DNA of 64,000 bases from Pseudomonadota bacterium (lineage in GTDB: Bacteria; Pseudomonadota; Alphaproteobacteria; Rhizobiales; Rhizobiaceae). The DNA is taken from assembly GCA_023404095.1 (NCBI GenBank), contig JAEYDD010000039.1, positions 43,675 to 107,674 on the forward strand, given 5' to 3'. The translations under genes and the position numbers were made by a program. How positions within the stretch are numbered: the first letter of the stretch is position 1; every line of letters begins with the position of its first letter. Positions 23,802 to 32,512 of the stretch are shown here, piece by piece. The notes below the pieces were generated by a model that worked only from the letters and a program-made list of their open reading frames with translations, was not told where the DNA came from and did not search any database.

Positions 23802-26024
23802 CTAAAGCAAATTCTCGATCATAATCGGTAATTCGTGGACCCGCTTCCCGGTGGCGTGGAAGATGGCGTTGGCGATCGCGGGCGACACGCCGACCAACGC
23901 AACTTCGCCCAGCCCCTTCACCCCCAACGGATTGACGAGCGTGTCTTCCTCCTCGACAAAGTGTGCTTCCAAATGGGGTGTGTCGAGGTTGACGGGGACG
24001 AGATAGTCGGCGAGATGCGCATTGACCGGCCGGCCGCTGCGCTTGTCGAGCACGGTCCGCTCCATGATCGCCATACCGATGCCGCCGATCATGCCGCCGG
24101 TGCACTGGCTGGTAGCGAGCCGCGGGTTCACCACCTTCCCGGCACCATACGCGCCCACCATGCGGCGGACCCGTATAGTTGCGACGTCGGGATCGATCGC
24201 CACTTCGGCAAACACCGCGCCAAAGGCATGCATGGAATAGCCGCTCGCGATCTCTGCGTCTCGCGACGCACTACCCTCGCCGAGGATGGATTGCCCGTCG
24301 GAGGCGGCTGCAATCTGCTGGTAAGATAATCCGGCTTGGTCGCGGTCTTTGGCGAACAATAAGCCGCCTCGCCATTCGAGGTGTTCGGACTGCAGCCCTG
24401 AGAGCGGGCTGCCGTCGCGCATGGTAGCCGCCATCATCGCCTTTTCCTGCGCGTCGAGGCAGGCTGCCCGGATGGCCGAACCGACCGAGGCCATCGTCAT
24501 CGAACCGCCGTGCGGCGGTGTTGCCGGGAAGTCCGAACGACCAAGCACGAACTTCACCCGGTCTGGCGTCAGGCCTAGAAAATCCGCCGCCACCTGTGTC
24601 ATCGACGTGTAGGTACCGGGGCCCATGTCGCTGGCAGCCGCCTCGACTTCGGCCGTGCCATCGGGCATCAGCCGTACCCTCGCATTGGCCGGTGCGAACA
24701 GACACGGATAGGAGGCGGTCGCCATACCATACCCAACGAGTAACCGACCGTCGCGCATCGAACGCGGTTCCGGCGTGCGCTTGCTCCAACCGAAGCGTTC
24801 GGCCCCCAGGTCGTAGCATTTCAGCATGGAGCGGCTGGAGAAAGGTACGTTGCGTCCCTCGTCAATCGTGGGCTCGTTGATCCGGCGCAGTTCGAGGGGG
24901 TCCATTCCGAGCTCGTAGGCGAGCTCGTCCATGGCGCATTCCATCGCGTGGGCACCGCTCGCTTCGCCCGGGCCGCGCATGTAGGTAGGCGTGCTGGTAT
25001 CGAGCGGTATCAGCCTGTAGCTGGTGCTGACATTAGGGCAGGAGTAGGTGAAGGAGGTAACCGCGGTCAGGGCCTCCATGAACTCTTCGTAGCGGCTGGT
25101 CTCGCCTGAGCCTTCATGGATTATGCTCGTCAACTTGCCGTCGGCGTTGGCACCGATGGCCATCCGCTGTAGCGTGTAGGGACGATGCCCGGTGGTGAAA
25201 AACATCTGCTTGCGGGTCAGGACTAGCTTGACAGGACGGCCGACATGCCGCGCCGCAAGCGCGGCGAGCGTCACATGAGGCCAGGTGCGCAGGCTGGTGC
25301 CAAACGCACCGCCGATGAAGGGGCATATCACCTCCACATTCTCAGGCGGAATGCCAAACACGGCTGCGATCTCCGTCCGCTCGTTAACGACGAACTGGCT
25401 CTTGCTCCATAGCGTCAGGCGGTCGCCGTTCCAAGCGGCGACGGTCGCGTGCGGCTCCATCGGATTGTGGTTCTCGCGCTGGATCACATACTCCAGGTCC
25501 ACTTTGACGGGAGCGGCCTCCAGCGCCGCCACTGCATTGCCGCGCTCGATGTCGGCATGGACCCGCGAACCCGGTCGGCGTGCGGTTTCCGGCACGACCT
25601 TTTCCGCGCTGTGGGCATCGACTTGGGGAAGCCGGGCGGCATAAGTGATTTTCAGGGTGTTTGCGGCGTGTTCGGCATGGTCGAGCGTCTCGGCCACGAC
25701 GATGGCCACGGGTTGGCCGAAGAAACGCACCTCGGCATCCTGCAGCACGTGCAGGCGTTCGCCGGCCGGCGGATCGATCGCACCGCGGTGTGCAGTGTAT
25801 GGCAGGCGTTGCGCATTTAGATGCGAGATCACTGCGACGACTCCGGGCATCCGCTCAACTGAAGCGGCATCGATCGCCTCGATCCGGCCAAGACCCGCCG
25901 TGCTGCCGACGATAACCGCATAGGCCTGCCGCTCCTGATTAAATTCGGCCGCGTACTTGGCCTGCCCGGTTACCTTGAGACGTCCGTCGACACGCGCCAA
26001 AGGGGTTCCGATCGAGGTTGTCAT
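23802..26024 (-). CDS. Molybdenum hydroxylase, large molybdopterin-binding subunit
   Basis: This 740-residue protein is the catalytic subunit of a xanthine dehydrogenase/aldehyde oxidase-family hydroxylase, which inserts water-derived oxygen into aldehydes or N-heterocycles. It begins with the typical GTPLARVDGRLKVTGQAKYA, contains PFIGGAFGTSLRTWPHV and MRGPGEASGAHAMECAMDEL, and ends with the active-site Glu in NPLGVKGLGEVALVG. ATG 26024 overlaps the stop of the FAD-subunit gene by four bases, which decides the start; a longer frame to 26201 is a shadow of that gene. Order in the operon is Fe-S, FAD, Mo. The small subunit carries a Tat signal, so the complex is probably periplasmic. Substrate unknown. 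Confidence 0.92.
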   Translation of the reverse strand: MTTSIGTPLARVDGRLKVTGQAKYAAEFNQERQAYAVIVGSTAGLGRIEAIDAASVERMPGVVAVISHLNAQRLPYTAHRGAIDPPAGERLHVLQDAEVRFFGQPVAIVVAETLDHAEHAANTLKITYAARLPQVDAHSAEKVVPETARRPGSRVHADIERGNAVAALEAAPVKVDLEYVIQRENHNPMEPHATVAAWNGDRLTLWSKSQFVVNERTEIAAVFGIPPENVEVICPFIGGAFGTSLRTWPHVTLAALAARHVGRPVKLVLTRKQMFFTTGHRPYTLQRMAIGANADGKLTSIIHEGSGETSRYEEFMEALTAVTSFTYSCPNVSTSYRLIPLDTSTPTYMRGPGEASGAHAMECAMDELAYELGMDPLELRRINEPTIDEGRNVPFSSRSMLKCYDLGAERFGWSKRTPEPRSMRDGRLLVGYGMATASYPCLFAPANARVRLMPDGTAEVEAAASDMGPGTYTSMTQVAADFLGLTPDRVKFVLGRSDFPATPPHGGSMTMASVGSAIRAACLDAQEKAMMAATMRDGSPLSGLQSEHLEWRGGLLFAKDRDQAGLSYQQIAAASDGQSILGEGSASRDAEIASGYSMHAFGAVFAEVAIDPDVATIRVRRMVGAYGAGKVVNPRLATSQCTGGMIGGIGMAIMERTVLDKRSGRPVNAHLADYLVPVNLDTPHLEAHFVEEEDTLVNPLGVKGLGEVALVGVSPAIANAIFHATGKRVHELPIMIENLL

Positions 26025-26998
26025 GCGCCTTCTCCCACCATCTCCAGTGCCCTGACGATCGTCGCAGGCAGAAGCTTCACCTTGAATGCATTGCCCGATT
26101 GGGCCTGAGCTCCTTCCGTCGCCACGGCTGCCGCGGCCTCGAAGGTCTGGCGTGTCGGGGGATAGCCGACCAGTGCCTGTTCGACGGCTGTCATGCGCCA
26201 CGGACGCGTTCCAACTCCACCAGCAGCGATGCGCGCTTCCTTGATGCGTCCGTCCTCGACTTGAAAGGCCGCCGCCGCCGACACCAAGGCAAATTCATAC
26301 GACTGACGGTCGCGGACTTTCAGGTATCGAGCAGTTCGAGCGTACGAAATATTGGGTATCCGGACCTCGACGATAAGTTCGCCGGGACGCAGTGTGTGTT
26401 CCAGATGAGGTGTGTCACCTGGCAGGCGGAAGAGGTCGCTTACAGGAAAACTGCGATCTCCATCGGGGCCGGCGACATGAAGCGTCGCATCGAGGGCGAC
26501 CAGCGAGACCGCCATATCCGATGGATGGGTGGCGATGCAGTGAGAGCTCGTTCCGAGAATCGCAGTACCCGCGTTCAGCCCGTCGATGGCCGAACAGCCG
26601 GAGCCGGGCGATCGCTTGTTGCACGGCGCATCCAACATCCGGAAGTAGGGACAGCGCACGCGCTGCAAAAGGTTGCCGCCAATGGACGCGACATTCCGTA
26701 GTTGCGGAGACGCTCCCTCGATCAGCGTTTCGGCAATAAGCGGCTGCAACCGTCGAACGTCCTCGCTCGCGGCGACGTCCGACATCCGAGCCAGTGCGCC
26801 GATCACAAGGCCATCGTTCTCGGCGCGGATGTAGTCCAGCGGAAGACGGTTGATGTCGACAATGCTGTCGGGGGTTTCAACCTCCTCTCGCATAAGGTCG
26901 ACAAGGGTGGTGCCACCCGCCAAATATCGTGCGCCGGCTGTGGCCGCGAGGATTGCATCGGCCTCGTTTGAAACCCGTTGATAGGCAAACGGTTTCAT
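26021..26998 (-). CDS. Molybdenum hydroxylase, FAD-binding subunit
   Basis: This 325-residue protein is the flavin subunit of the same hydroxylase, passing electrons between the iron-sulfur subunit and the acceptor. It shows the FAD-contact sequence RYLAGGTTLVDLM, the second motif ASIGGNLLQRVRCPYFR and GTSSHCIATHPSDMAVSLVA, all normal for the CoxM/XdhB-like family. The C-terminal domain (about 215-325) includes ARTARYLKVRDRQSYEFALV. ATG 26998 overlaps the 2Fe-2S gene's end by four bases (ATGA), and its own end overlaps the large subunit in the same way, so the three genes are tightly coupled. Confidence 0.92.
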   Translation of the reverse strand: MKPFAYQRVSNEADAILAATAGARYLAGGTTLVDLMREEVETPDSIVDINRLPLDYIRAENDGLVIGALARMSDVAASEDVRRLQPLIAETLIEGASPQLRNVASIGGNLLQRVRCPYFRMLDAPCNKRSPGSGCSAIDGLNAGTAILGTSSHCIATHPSDMAVSLVALDATLHVAGPDGDRSFPVSDLFRLPGDTPHLEHTLRPGELIVEVRIPNISYARTARYLKVRDRQSYEFALVSAAAAFQVEDGRIKEARIAAGGVGTRPWRMTAVEQALVGYPPTRQTFEAAAAVATEGAQAQSGNAFKVKLLPATIVRALEMVGEGA

Positions 26999-27651
26999 GT
27001 GCGTTCCTCCCGCGCCGCCTGCTCGATGGCCGCGACGATGCCTGGGTACGCGCCGCACCGACAGATGTTTCCACTCATCCAGGCGGCGATCTCGTTACGA
27101 GAGTCTGCGTGGCCTTCCTTGATGCATCCCAGGCCCGACATTATCTGCCCAGGTGTGCAATATCCGCACTGGAATCCTTCGTGATCTATGAAGGCCTGCT
27201 GGATAGGTTGGAGTTCGTCGCCGCTGGCGACCCCTTCGATTGTGGTGATTGAAGAGCCCTCGTACATCACCGCAAGCGCAAGGCAGGCGTTAACACGCCG
27301 TTCGTTGATCAGCACTGTGCAGGCACCGCAAGCTCCTTGATTGCACCCCTTCTTGGTACCCGTCAGTGCCAGTCGCTCGCGTAGCATGTCGAGGACCGAC
27401 AGCCGCGGATCAACCTTCAACGTCATCGATTCTCCGTTGACGGTCAGCGCCAGGTCGACCGCTTCTCCGAGCCCGACTGCAGCCGACTGAGCGCTGGAAA
27501 TGCGGGGAAAGGCGGGTATGGATGCAAACGCCGCTGCACCAGCGGAAAGCTGCAGTACTTCGCGGCGGCTTAGAAAGTATGGGGAAAGAAGATCGGCCCA
27601 ATCGCTATCGGCGTGGCCTTTGTCGTCTGAGTTCGAATCCTGGCTTGCCAC
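26995..27651 (-). CDS. Molybdenum hydroxylase, 2Fe-2S subunit with Tat signal
   Basis: This 218-residue protein carries two [2Fe-2S] clusters. The plant-type cluster has GCNQGACGACTVLINERRVN and a further Cys in NACLALAV. The second has CGYCTPGQIM and NICRCGAYPG. The N-terminus contains a twin-arginine signal (SRREVLQLS followed by AGAAAFASIPAF), which suggests export of the assembled complex. I prefer GTG 27651, which has AAGGGAG 9 bases upstream, over TTG codons up to 27693. It is the first gene of the three-subunit operon. The roughly 290 bases upstream contain no gene and should hold the promoter. Confidence 0.88.
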   Translation of the reverse strand: MASQDSNSDDKGHADSDWADLLSPYFLSRREVLQLSAGAAAFASIPAFPRISSAQSAAVGLGEAVDLALTVNGESMTLKVDPRLSVLDMLRERLALTGTKKGCNQGACGACTVLINERRVNACLALAVMYEGSSITTIEGVASGDELQPIQQAFIDHEGFQCGYCTPGQIMSGLGCIKEGHADSRNEIAAWMSGNICRCGAYPGIVAAIEQAAREERT

Positions 27652-27944
27652 GGTCAAGTTCTCCCTTTCCAGCGTGAATCGGCCTCTCGTCAACGAGACG
27701 TTGGGGTCAAAGGCTCAGGGGAGAGTAACAAGGAACACTTGGTAGGCGCATGTTGAGAGTTGTGAATTTTTGCTGTGTGCCGTCTGATCGAGGTCCGGAA
27801 CTGACCTCGTGTCCGTTCGCGATTTCGGCTAAGCCACGTCGGCAATACAGTGTGGTAGAGGCGAAATCACCGAAAGGTTGTCTGTCTGGAACCAACCGCC
27901 GACACAGTTCGTCAGCTAGACGACTGCGATCGGGCGATCTGGGG

Positions 27945-29150
27945 CTACAAATGTTTCTCGACGTAGAGCCTCTTTGGCTGGCTGACACCTTTAAGATTGT
28001 GAACTCCGGCGTCTGCGAATGCCACCTGCATTTCCTGAGGCAACAACGCAAGAAATTCAGAGGACACCACCAGCGAGCCTTTTCCGGCGGTTGATGTCGA
28101 TGCAATGCGGCACACTTCGTTGACTGCCGGGCCGATGACGGTGAAGTCCAATCGCTCGTCGCTACCAATGTTTCCGTAGAACACCTCACCCACGTGCAGC
28201 GAAAGGTAGATATCCGTGGTGATCTGGCCTCTGCTACGACGTCGCTCGTTCAGTACGGCGACACGCTCTGCAACTTTGCGTCTAGCCGCGATTGCGGATT
28301 TCGCTGCATCGGTCAGTGAAGGGCTGCTGAAAATCGCCAGGACGCCGTCGCCGACCAACTTCACAACGTCCCCGCCATTTTCCGTTGCCGAAAGAATCGC
28401 GGTCTCGGCGTAGTCATTCAAAAGCGCGATCAAGGTGGGACTATCGACTCTTTCTGAGATCGCAGTGAAGCTAGCGAGATCAGAATACCATAGGACCGTG
28501 TTGATGCTCTCGAGTGAGCCCCTTGCAATACGGCCCTCCAGCACGCGCCGTCCCGGATCGCGTCCGAGGTAGGCACTAACTAGCGACTGGGCTATGTGAC
28601 GCAAAGCGGCAGTCTTGATGGCCAACGCAAGCGCCGGGACCAGGTTGCGAAGCACACCAATGTCTTCTTGAGTGAACCCGCCCTGTTTGGTCGTCGACCA
28701 TCGCGAATAGAGGCTGTCCATCTCGCCGATCGCATCGTCTCCACTGAGAGGATGGATCATGGCAAAGTAGCCGGTGTGGCCGGCTTCCCGAAGCTCCGTC
28801 AGGATGGGGAACCGATCAGAAGCCTGCTCAGTCAGATCGAGGTGGTAGTCGGCGTGTCCTTCCTGCTGCATATGGTAAAACGGACTGACCCGCCAACGGT
28901 CGGCGTTTGTCGCCGCATCCGAACGTGAGAATTGTTGCGCTTCTGCTTTCCCACCCTCCGCATCCCAATGGAAGCCCCACGATTCCAAAACGGGGTGTAG
29001 CGTGTCCACGAAGAGCACAGCCTGCACCAGCCCGAGACCGGCTTCGTTGCATCGAACGCAGAAGCCGGTGAGCATCGCTAGCTCGTCGCTGCCAACCAAG
29101 CCCGTTTGGACAAGCCATCGTTCTATCTGACTGATCCTCACTGGGCTCAC
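27945..29150 (-). CDS. Class III adenylate/guanylate cyclase domain protein
   Basis: This 401-residue protein has an N-terminal region of about 200 residues of unknown fold and a C-terminal class III nucleotide cyclase domain (about 215-400). Metal-binding Asp residues are visible in WYSDLASFT and VKLVGDGVLAIF, and the later signature reads LSLHVGEVFYGNIGSDERLD followed by FTVIGPAVNEVCRI. It has no clear membrane span, so it is probably soluble. It starts with GTG overlapping the stop of the LysR gene upstream, so the two are translationally coupled, an unusual pairing. The product could be cAMP or cGMP; the sequence does not settle this. Confidence 0.88.
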   Translation of the reverse strand: MSPVRISQIERWLVQTGLVGSDELAMLTGFCVRCNEAGLGLVQAVLFVDTLHPVLESWGFHWDAEGGKAEAQQFSRSDAATNADRWRVSPFYHMQQEGHADYHLDLTEQASDRFPILTELREAGHTGYFAMIHPLSGDDAIGEMDSLYSRWSTTKQGGFTQEDIGVLRNLVPALALAIKTAALRHIAQSLVSAYLGRDPGRRVLEGRIARGSLESINTVLWYSDLASFTAISERVDSPTLIALLNDYAETAILSATENGGDVVKLVGDGVLAIFSSPSLTDAAKSAIAARRKVAERVAVLNERRRSRGQITTDIYLSLHVGEVFYGNIGSDERLDFTVIGPAVNEVCRIASTSTAGKGSLVVSSEFLALLPQEMQVAFADAGVHNLKGVSQPKRLYVEKHL

Positions 29151-30085
29151 ACGGGAACCCCCGTTCGGTCGGACTGCAGGGGCGGGTTCTCCCCGTGGTC
29201 AGCGTGATCGGCTTGAGCGAGTAACCACTCGCGAAATCGACGGAAAGCTGGACTTCTAAGGCGATTGCGTGGGTAAACGAAGTAGTAGGTGAAGTCGCCC
29301 CGATCGAGGCTGAAGTCAATCGGCTGGACAAGACGCCCCACTCGTAGGTCGTCTAGGAAGAGGGCTTTCTGCGCCATCATTACGCCCTGACCCTCCAGCG
29401 TCGCCTGGTATGCCAGCGTGGAACTCGCATACTTATCGCCGGCGTAGGGATCGATATCCTGATTGCCGGCCGCCTGAAGCCAAAACCGCCAATCGTCTGG
29501 TCGGACGAACGAGTGTAACAGGCGAACGGATCGGAGGTCGTCCGGAGATTGGATCACGTGCTCGGCAGCAAAGGCGGCGCTGCATAGCGGCACCAACTCA
29601 TTGCGCATCAGTCGATCGACCTCGAGTCCGGGCCAATTGCCATCGCCCAGTCGTATCGCCACATCCACGCTTTCGCGTTCAAAATCCACCATCTCGTTGG
29701 ACGTGGTCAACCGAACCTCTGTAGAGCTGTTGAATTCCGAGAACGTGCGGAGCCGGGGGATGAGCCACTTCATCGAGAAAGTGGTGTAGGCCCTGACACG
29801 CAATATCTCCTTTGCCTTCTTTCCAGTGAGTTTCTGCGTTTCTTCGCGGATGCCATCGAGATGTCGGCTGACTGCCTCCAAGTACTGCTCGCCCTCCGCC
29901 GTCAGCACGATCTCGCGGGGATCGCGACGGAAGAGCCGGACACCGAGAAAGGTCTCAAGGCGTTGGACCTGCCGGCTCACCGCACCTGGTGTCACGAGCA
30001 ATTCCTCCGAAGCACGACGTATGCTTTGCAGCCGGCCGGCTGCTTCGAAAGCTCTCAGTGAGTTCAACGGGGGTAAGGTGTCCAT
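29147..30085 (-). CDS. LysR-family transcriptional regulator (GcvA type)
   Basis: This 312-residue protein has the LysR N-terminal winged helix (LNSLRAFEAAGRLQSIRRAS, then VTPGAVSRQVQRLETFLG) and a substrate-binding domain of normal length, including VDVAIRLGDGNWPGLEVDRL typical of the GcvA subgroup. It is divergent from the OB-fold/thiolase operon, with a 126-base region between them containing a LysR-like dyad, so it probably controls that operon and itself. A cyclase gene overlaps its end. The same promoter 11-mer occurs at 20.68 kb in front of the CoA-transferase/MHS genes. Confidence 0.9.
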   Translation of the reverse strand: MDTLPPLNSLRAFEAAGRLQSIRRASEELLVTPGAVSRQVQRLETFLGVRLFRRDPREIVLTAEGEQYLEAVSRHLDGIREETQKLTGKKAKEILRVRAYTTFSMKWLIPRLRTFSEFNSSTEVRLTTSNEMVDFERESVDVAIRLGDGNWPGLEVDRLMRNELVPLCSAAFAAEHVIQSPDDLRSVRLLHSFVRPDDWRFWLQAAGNQDIDPYAGDKYASSTLAYQATLEGQGVMMAQKALFLDDLRVGRLVQPIDFSLDRGDFTYYFVYPRNRLRSPAFRRFREWLLAQADHADHGENPPLQSDRTGVPV

Positions 30086-30098
30086 GGAAGAGCTTAGT

Positions 30099-30121
30099 TT
30101 GACCGTTGTCTTTTAGTCAAC
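30099..30121. promoter_or_regulatory. Putative LysR operator upstream of the LysR gene
   Basis: Inverted pentamers TTGAC (30099-30103) and GTCAA (30116-30120) flank 12 bases. The segment TTTTAGTCAAC (30111-30121) is identical to 20679-20689 in front of the MHS permease. It lies 14 bases upstream of the LysR start codon, a place suited to autoregulation. Confidence 0.45.
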
Positions 30122-30211
30122 ACCCGCGCTCCCCTTTGTCATTCTGAGGAACGATGTCCTTCAGGTACACTACCCAGACTGAACTACATCGCATTCTGTG
30201 GAGGAAATCAC

Positions 30212-30595
30212 ATGACCTCGATTGAGGTAGCGAACCGGCATATTGCCGGGGGTCGCGACGGTCTCGTTTGCCTTGAGGCGTCTCGCGAAAGAGTAACAGG
30301 AAAAGGTGTTTTTCCGCGGCTACCGGCAACGTCGCCGTCCGCCGATCGCTTCGAGCCGATAACCCTTTCGACTGAGGCGATCCTGTACAGCCACACGACG
30401 ATCCACCCCAATCCCAAGACCGGCGAGCCGGCATTCACTCTGGTCTATGCCGATTTTCCCGAGGATGTCCGTGTGTTCGGCCGTCTGCAACTGCGGCCCG
30501 GCGAAAGGCCCGTGATCGGGGCGAGGCTGGTCGTTTGCGCCGATGGTGACCCGAACACGACATACTTTTTCACTGCGATTGAGGAGGAAAACTGA
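30212..30595 (+). CDS. OB-fold protein (DUF35-like), lacking the zinc ribbon
   Basis: This 127-residue protein resembles the OB-fold half of DUF35 acyl-CoA-associated proteins, which usually pair with thiolases. The OB part (about 50-120) reads ILYSHTTIHPNPKTGEPAFT, then LVYADFPEDVRVFGRLQL. DUF35 proteins normally start with a Cys4 rubredoxin-like zinc ribbon; here only isolated cysteines are present (LVCLEAS and VVCADG), so the ribbon is missing or replaced. The ribosome binding site GTGGAGG fixes the start. Its stop overlaps the thiolase start by one base, so the two are coupled and probably form a complex. Confidence 0.78.
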   Translation: MTSIEVANRHIAGGRDGLVCLEASRERVTGKGVFPRLPATSPSADRFEPITLSTEAILYSHTTIHPNPKTGEPAFTLVYADFPEDVRVFGRLQLRPGERPVIGARLVVCADGDPNTTYFFTAIEEEN

Positions 30596-31746
30596 TGCCG
30601 GACGAAGTCTACATCGCTGGCGCAGCCATGACCACGTTCGGGCGTCATGCGGAATTGGGAATGCAAGACCTCGCTCAGCGCGCAGTTATTGACGCCCTCG
30701 AGGAAGCAGGAATTTCCAAGTCCCATGTGGAGGCGATCTATGCCTCCAACGTGTACGGCGGAATGGTCCTCGGCCAAGTGCTGATGCGGGACATGGGGAT
30801 AACGGGGCCTGCCCTCTACAACGTCGAAAACGCGTGCGCGAGCGGAGCGACAGCCGTTCACCTCGCATGTCAGGCCCTCAAGCTTGGTCTCTATGAGACG
30901 GTGGTGGTTTTCGGTGTCGAGCAGTTGACCAAACTGGGCGGTGGGACGATCCCGCTTCAGCGCAACGATTACAAGACAGAGCTTTACGCCGCTCTGGGGA
31001 TGACCCTCCCGACTGTCTATGCGATGCGTGGTTCGCGCTATCTGCACGAGCGTGGCGAATCTCCAGACATCCTTGCGCAGATAGCAGTGAAGAACCGTGC
31101 GCACGGCGCGCGAAATCCATATGCTCAACAGCGTACCGAAGTGTCCTTGGAAGAGGTTCTCGGCTCTCGTCCAATCGCTGAACCGCTGACCCTCCTGCAG
31201 TGCTGCCCGTCGGCCGTGGACGGTGCTGCGGCGCTTGTTCTGACTACTCGTCGGCCGCTGCGCCCGGGCCCAGCAGTTCGAGTACGGGCGTCTGCTGTCC
31301 AGTCGGGCCACCAGGAACTCGGTTGCGACGATATTCTCGATGCGGAGATTACGGCCCGGACAGCGAGCTTGGCTTACGAGCAGGCCGGGGTCGCTCCGGA
31401 GGATGTCGGCGTCGTTGAGCTGCACGATGCCTTCACGATCGCCGAACTCCTCTACTACGAGGCGCTTCAGCTTGCAGCGCCCGGTGAAGGAGCTTCACTG
31501 CTGAGAAGCGGCGAAACTGCTCTCGGAGGCCGCGTTCCTGTGAACCCGAGCGGCGGTCTTCTCGCCAAGGGGCATCCTCTCGGCGCGACCGGAGTAGCTC
31601 AGATGGTAGAAGTCGCCTGGCAGCTACAGGGACGCGCAGGCGGCCGCCAAATCGAGGGCGCAAAGATTGGCCTGACCCAATGCACAGGAGGCGGCATCGC
31701 TGGCGTAGACCATGCTGCATCAGCCGTTCACATTCTAGGAGTTTGA
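30595..31746 (+). CDS. Thiolase-family acetyl-CoA acetyltransferase (SCP2-like)
   Basis: This 383-residue protein fits the lipid-transfer/SCP2-type thiolases that cleave or condense acyl-CoAs. The nucleophilic Cys lies in YNVENACASGATAVHLACQA, the His in GGLLAKGHPLGATGVAQM, and the second Cys in GLTQCTGGGIAGVDHA. Length is normal. It begins at an ATG sharing one base with the stop of the OB-fold gene, after GAGGAGG. The SDR and enoyl-CoA hydratase genes follow closely, giving three of the core steps of a beta-oxidation cycle. The acyl substrate is unknown. Confidence 0.9.
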   Translation: MPDEVYIAGAAMTTFGRHAELGMQDLAQRAVIDALEEAGISKSHVEAIYASNVYGGMVLGQVLMRDMGITGPALYNVENACASGATAVHLACQALKLGLYETVVVFGVEQLTKLGGGTIPLQRNDYKTELYAALGMTLPTVYAMRGSRYLHERGESPDILAQIAVKNRAHGARNPYAQQRTEVSLEEVLGSRPIAEPLTLLQCCPSAVDGAAALVLTTRRPLRPGPAVRVRASAVQSGHQELGCDDILDAEITARTASLAYEQAGVAPEDVGVVELHDAFTIAELLYYEALQLAAPGEGASLLRSGETALGGRVPVNPSGGLLAKGHPLGATGVAQMVEVAWQLQGRAGGRQIEGAKIGLTQCTGGGIAGVDHAASAVHILGV

Positions 31747-31747
31747 C

Positions 31748-32503
31748 GTGAGCAATAAACAGACAGCGATCGTCACCGGCGGCGCGCGCGGCATCGGGCT
31801 CGGCATCGCCAACAAGCTGCTCGAGGCAGGACACGATGTTGCGATATTGGACTTTGACGCCGAGACGCTCCAAGCGACCGTGGACGGACTTAGGTGCTCG
31901 TTTAGCGAAGAGCGGGTCTTCGGCGTCAAGACGGACATCACAATCCGTGCGGAAGTTGAAGACGCGGTCCGGGAGGTTCGGGAGCGTTACGGTCGGATCG
32001 ACGTTCTGGTCAACAATGCCGGGATCGTGCGTGACCGCAGGTTTATCAAGATGGAGGAGGATGATTGGGATAGCGTGATTGCAACCAATCTCAAGTCGCA
32101 GTTCCTCACCTGCAAGAGCGTCGTGCCGACGATGATAGATCAACAGTTCGGCCGCATCGTCAACATCTCATCGAGGGCTTGGCTCGGGGGATTTGGGCAG
32201 GCGAACTATTCTGCCGCCAAGGGGGGCGTGGTCAGCCTTACACGTAGCCTCGCGATTGAACTCGCAAACCAGGGTATCACCGTCAACGCGGTCGCTCCGG
32301 GGATCGTGGAAACCCCTTTGTTTCAGGCGTTCGCAGACGATGTCCAGGAACGACTGAAGAAGAGCGTGCCAATGCAGCGCATCGGCACGCCCGAGGACAT
32401 TGCACAGGCTGTGCTTTTTTTCGCATCCCGAGAGAGCTCCTACGTCACAGGACAACTGCTCTACGTATGCGGTGGCCGGTCGCTATCAAGCCCGAGCGTA
32501 TGA
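31748..32503 (+). CDS. Short-chain dehydrogenase/reductase (FabG-like)
   Basis: This 251-residue enzyme has the SDR cofactor motif TGGARGIGLGIANKLLEAG, NNAG (residues 87-90 region), the catalytic Ser in IVNISSRAWLG and the YxxxK motif in YSAAKGG. The C-terminal YVTGQLLYVCGG is typical of 3-oxoacyl-ACP reductase-like members. It starts with GTG directly after the thiolase stop (one base gap), so translation is coupled. In this operon it most likely oxidises or reduces a 3-hydroxyacyl-CoA intermediate between the hydratase and the thiolase. Confidence 0.9.
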   Translation: MSNKQTAIVTGGARGIGLGIANKLLEAGHDVAILDFDAETLQATVDGLRCSFSEERVFGVKTDITIRAEVEDAVREVRERYGRIDVLVNNAGIVRDRRFIKMEEDDWDSVIATNLKSQFLTCKSVVPTMIDQQFGRIVNISSRAWLGGFGQANYSAAKGGVVSLTRSLAIELANQGITVNAVAPGIVETPLFQAFADDVQERLKKSVPMQRIGTPEDIAQAVLFFASRESSYVTGQLLYVCGGRSLSSPSV

Positions 32504-32512
32504 GGTCGGAAA

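Noticed and set aside
26018..26701. 227-codon plus-strand frame opposite the FAD subunit
   Set aside because: The minus-strand frame has clear FAD-subunit motifs and four-base overlaps with its neighbours.
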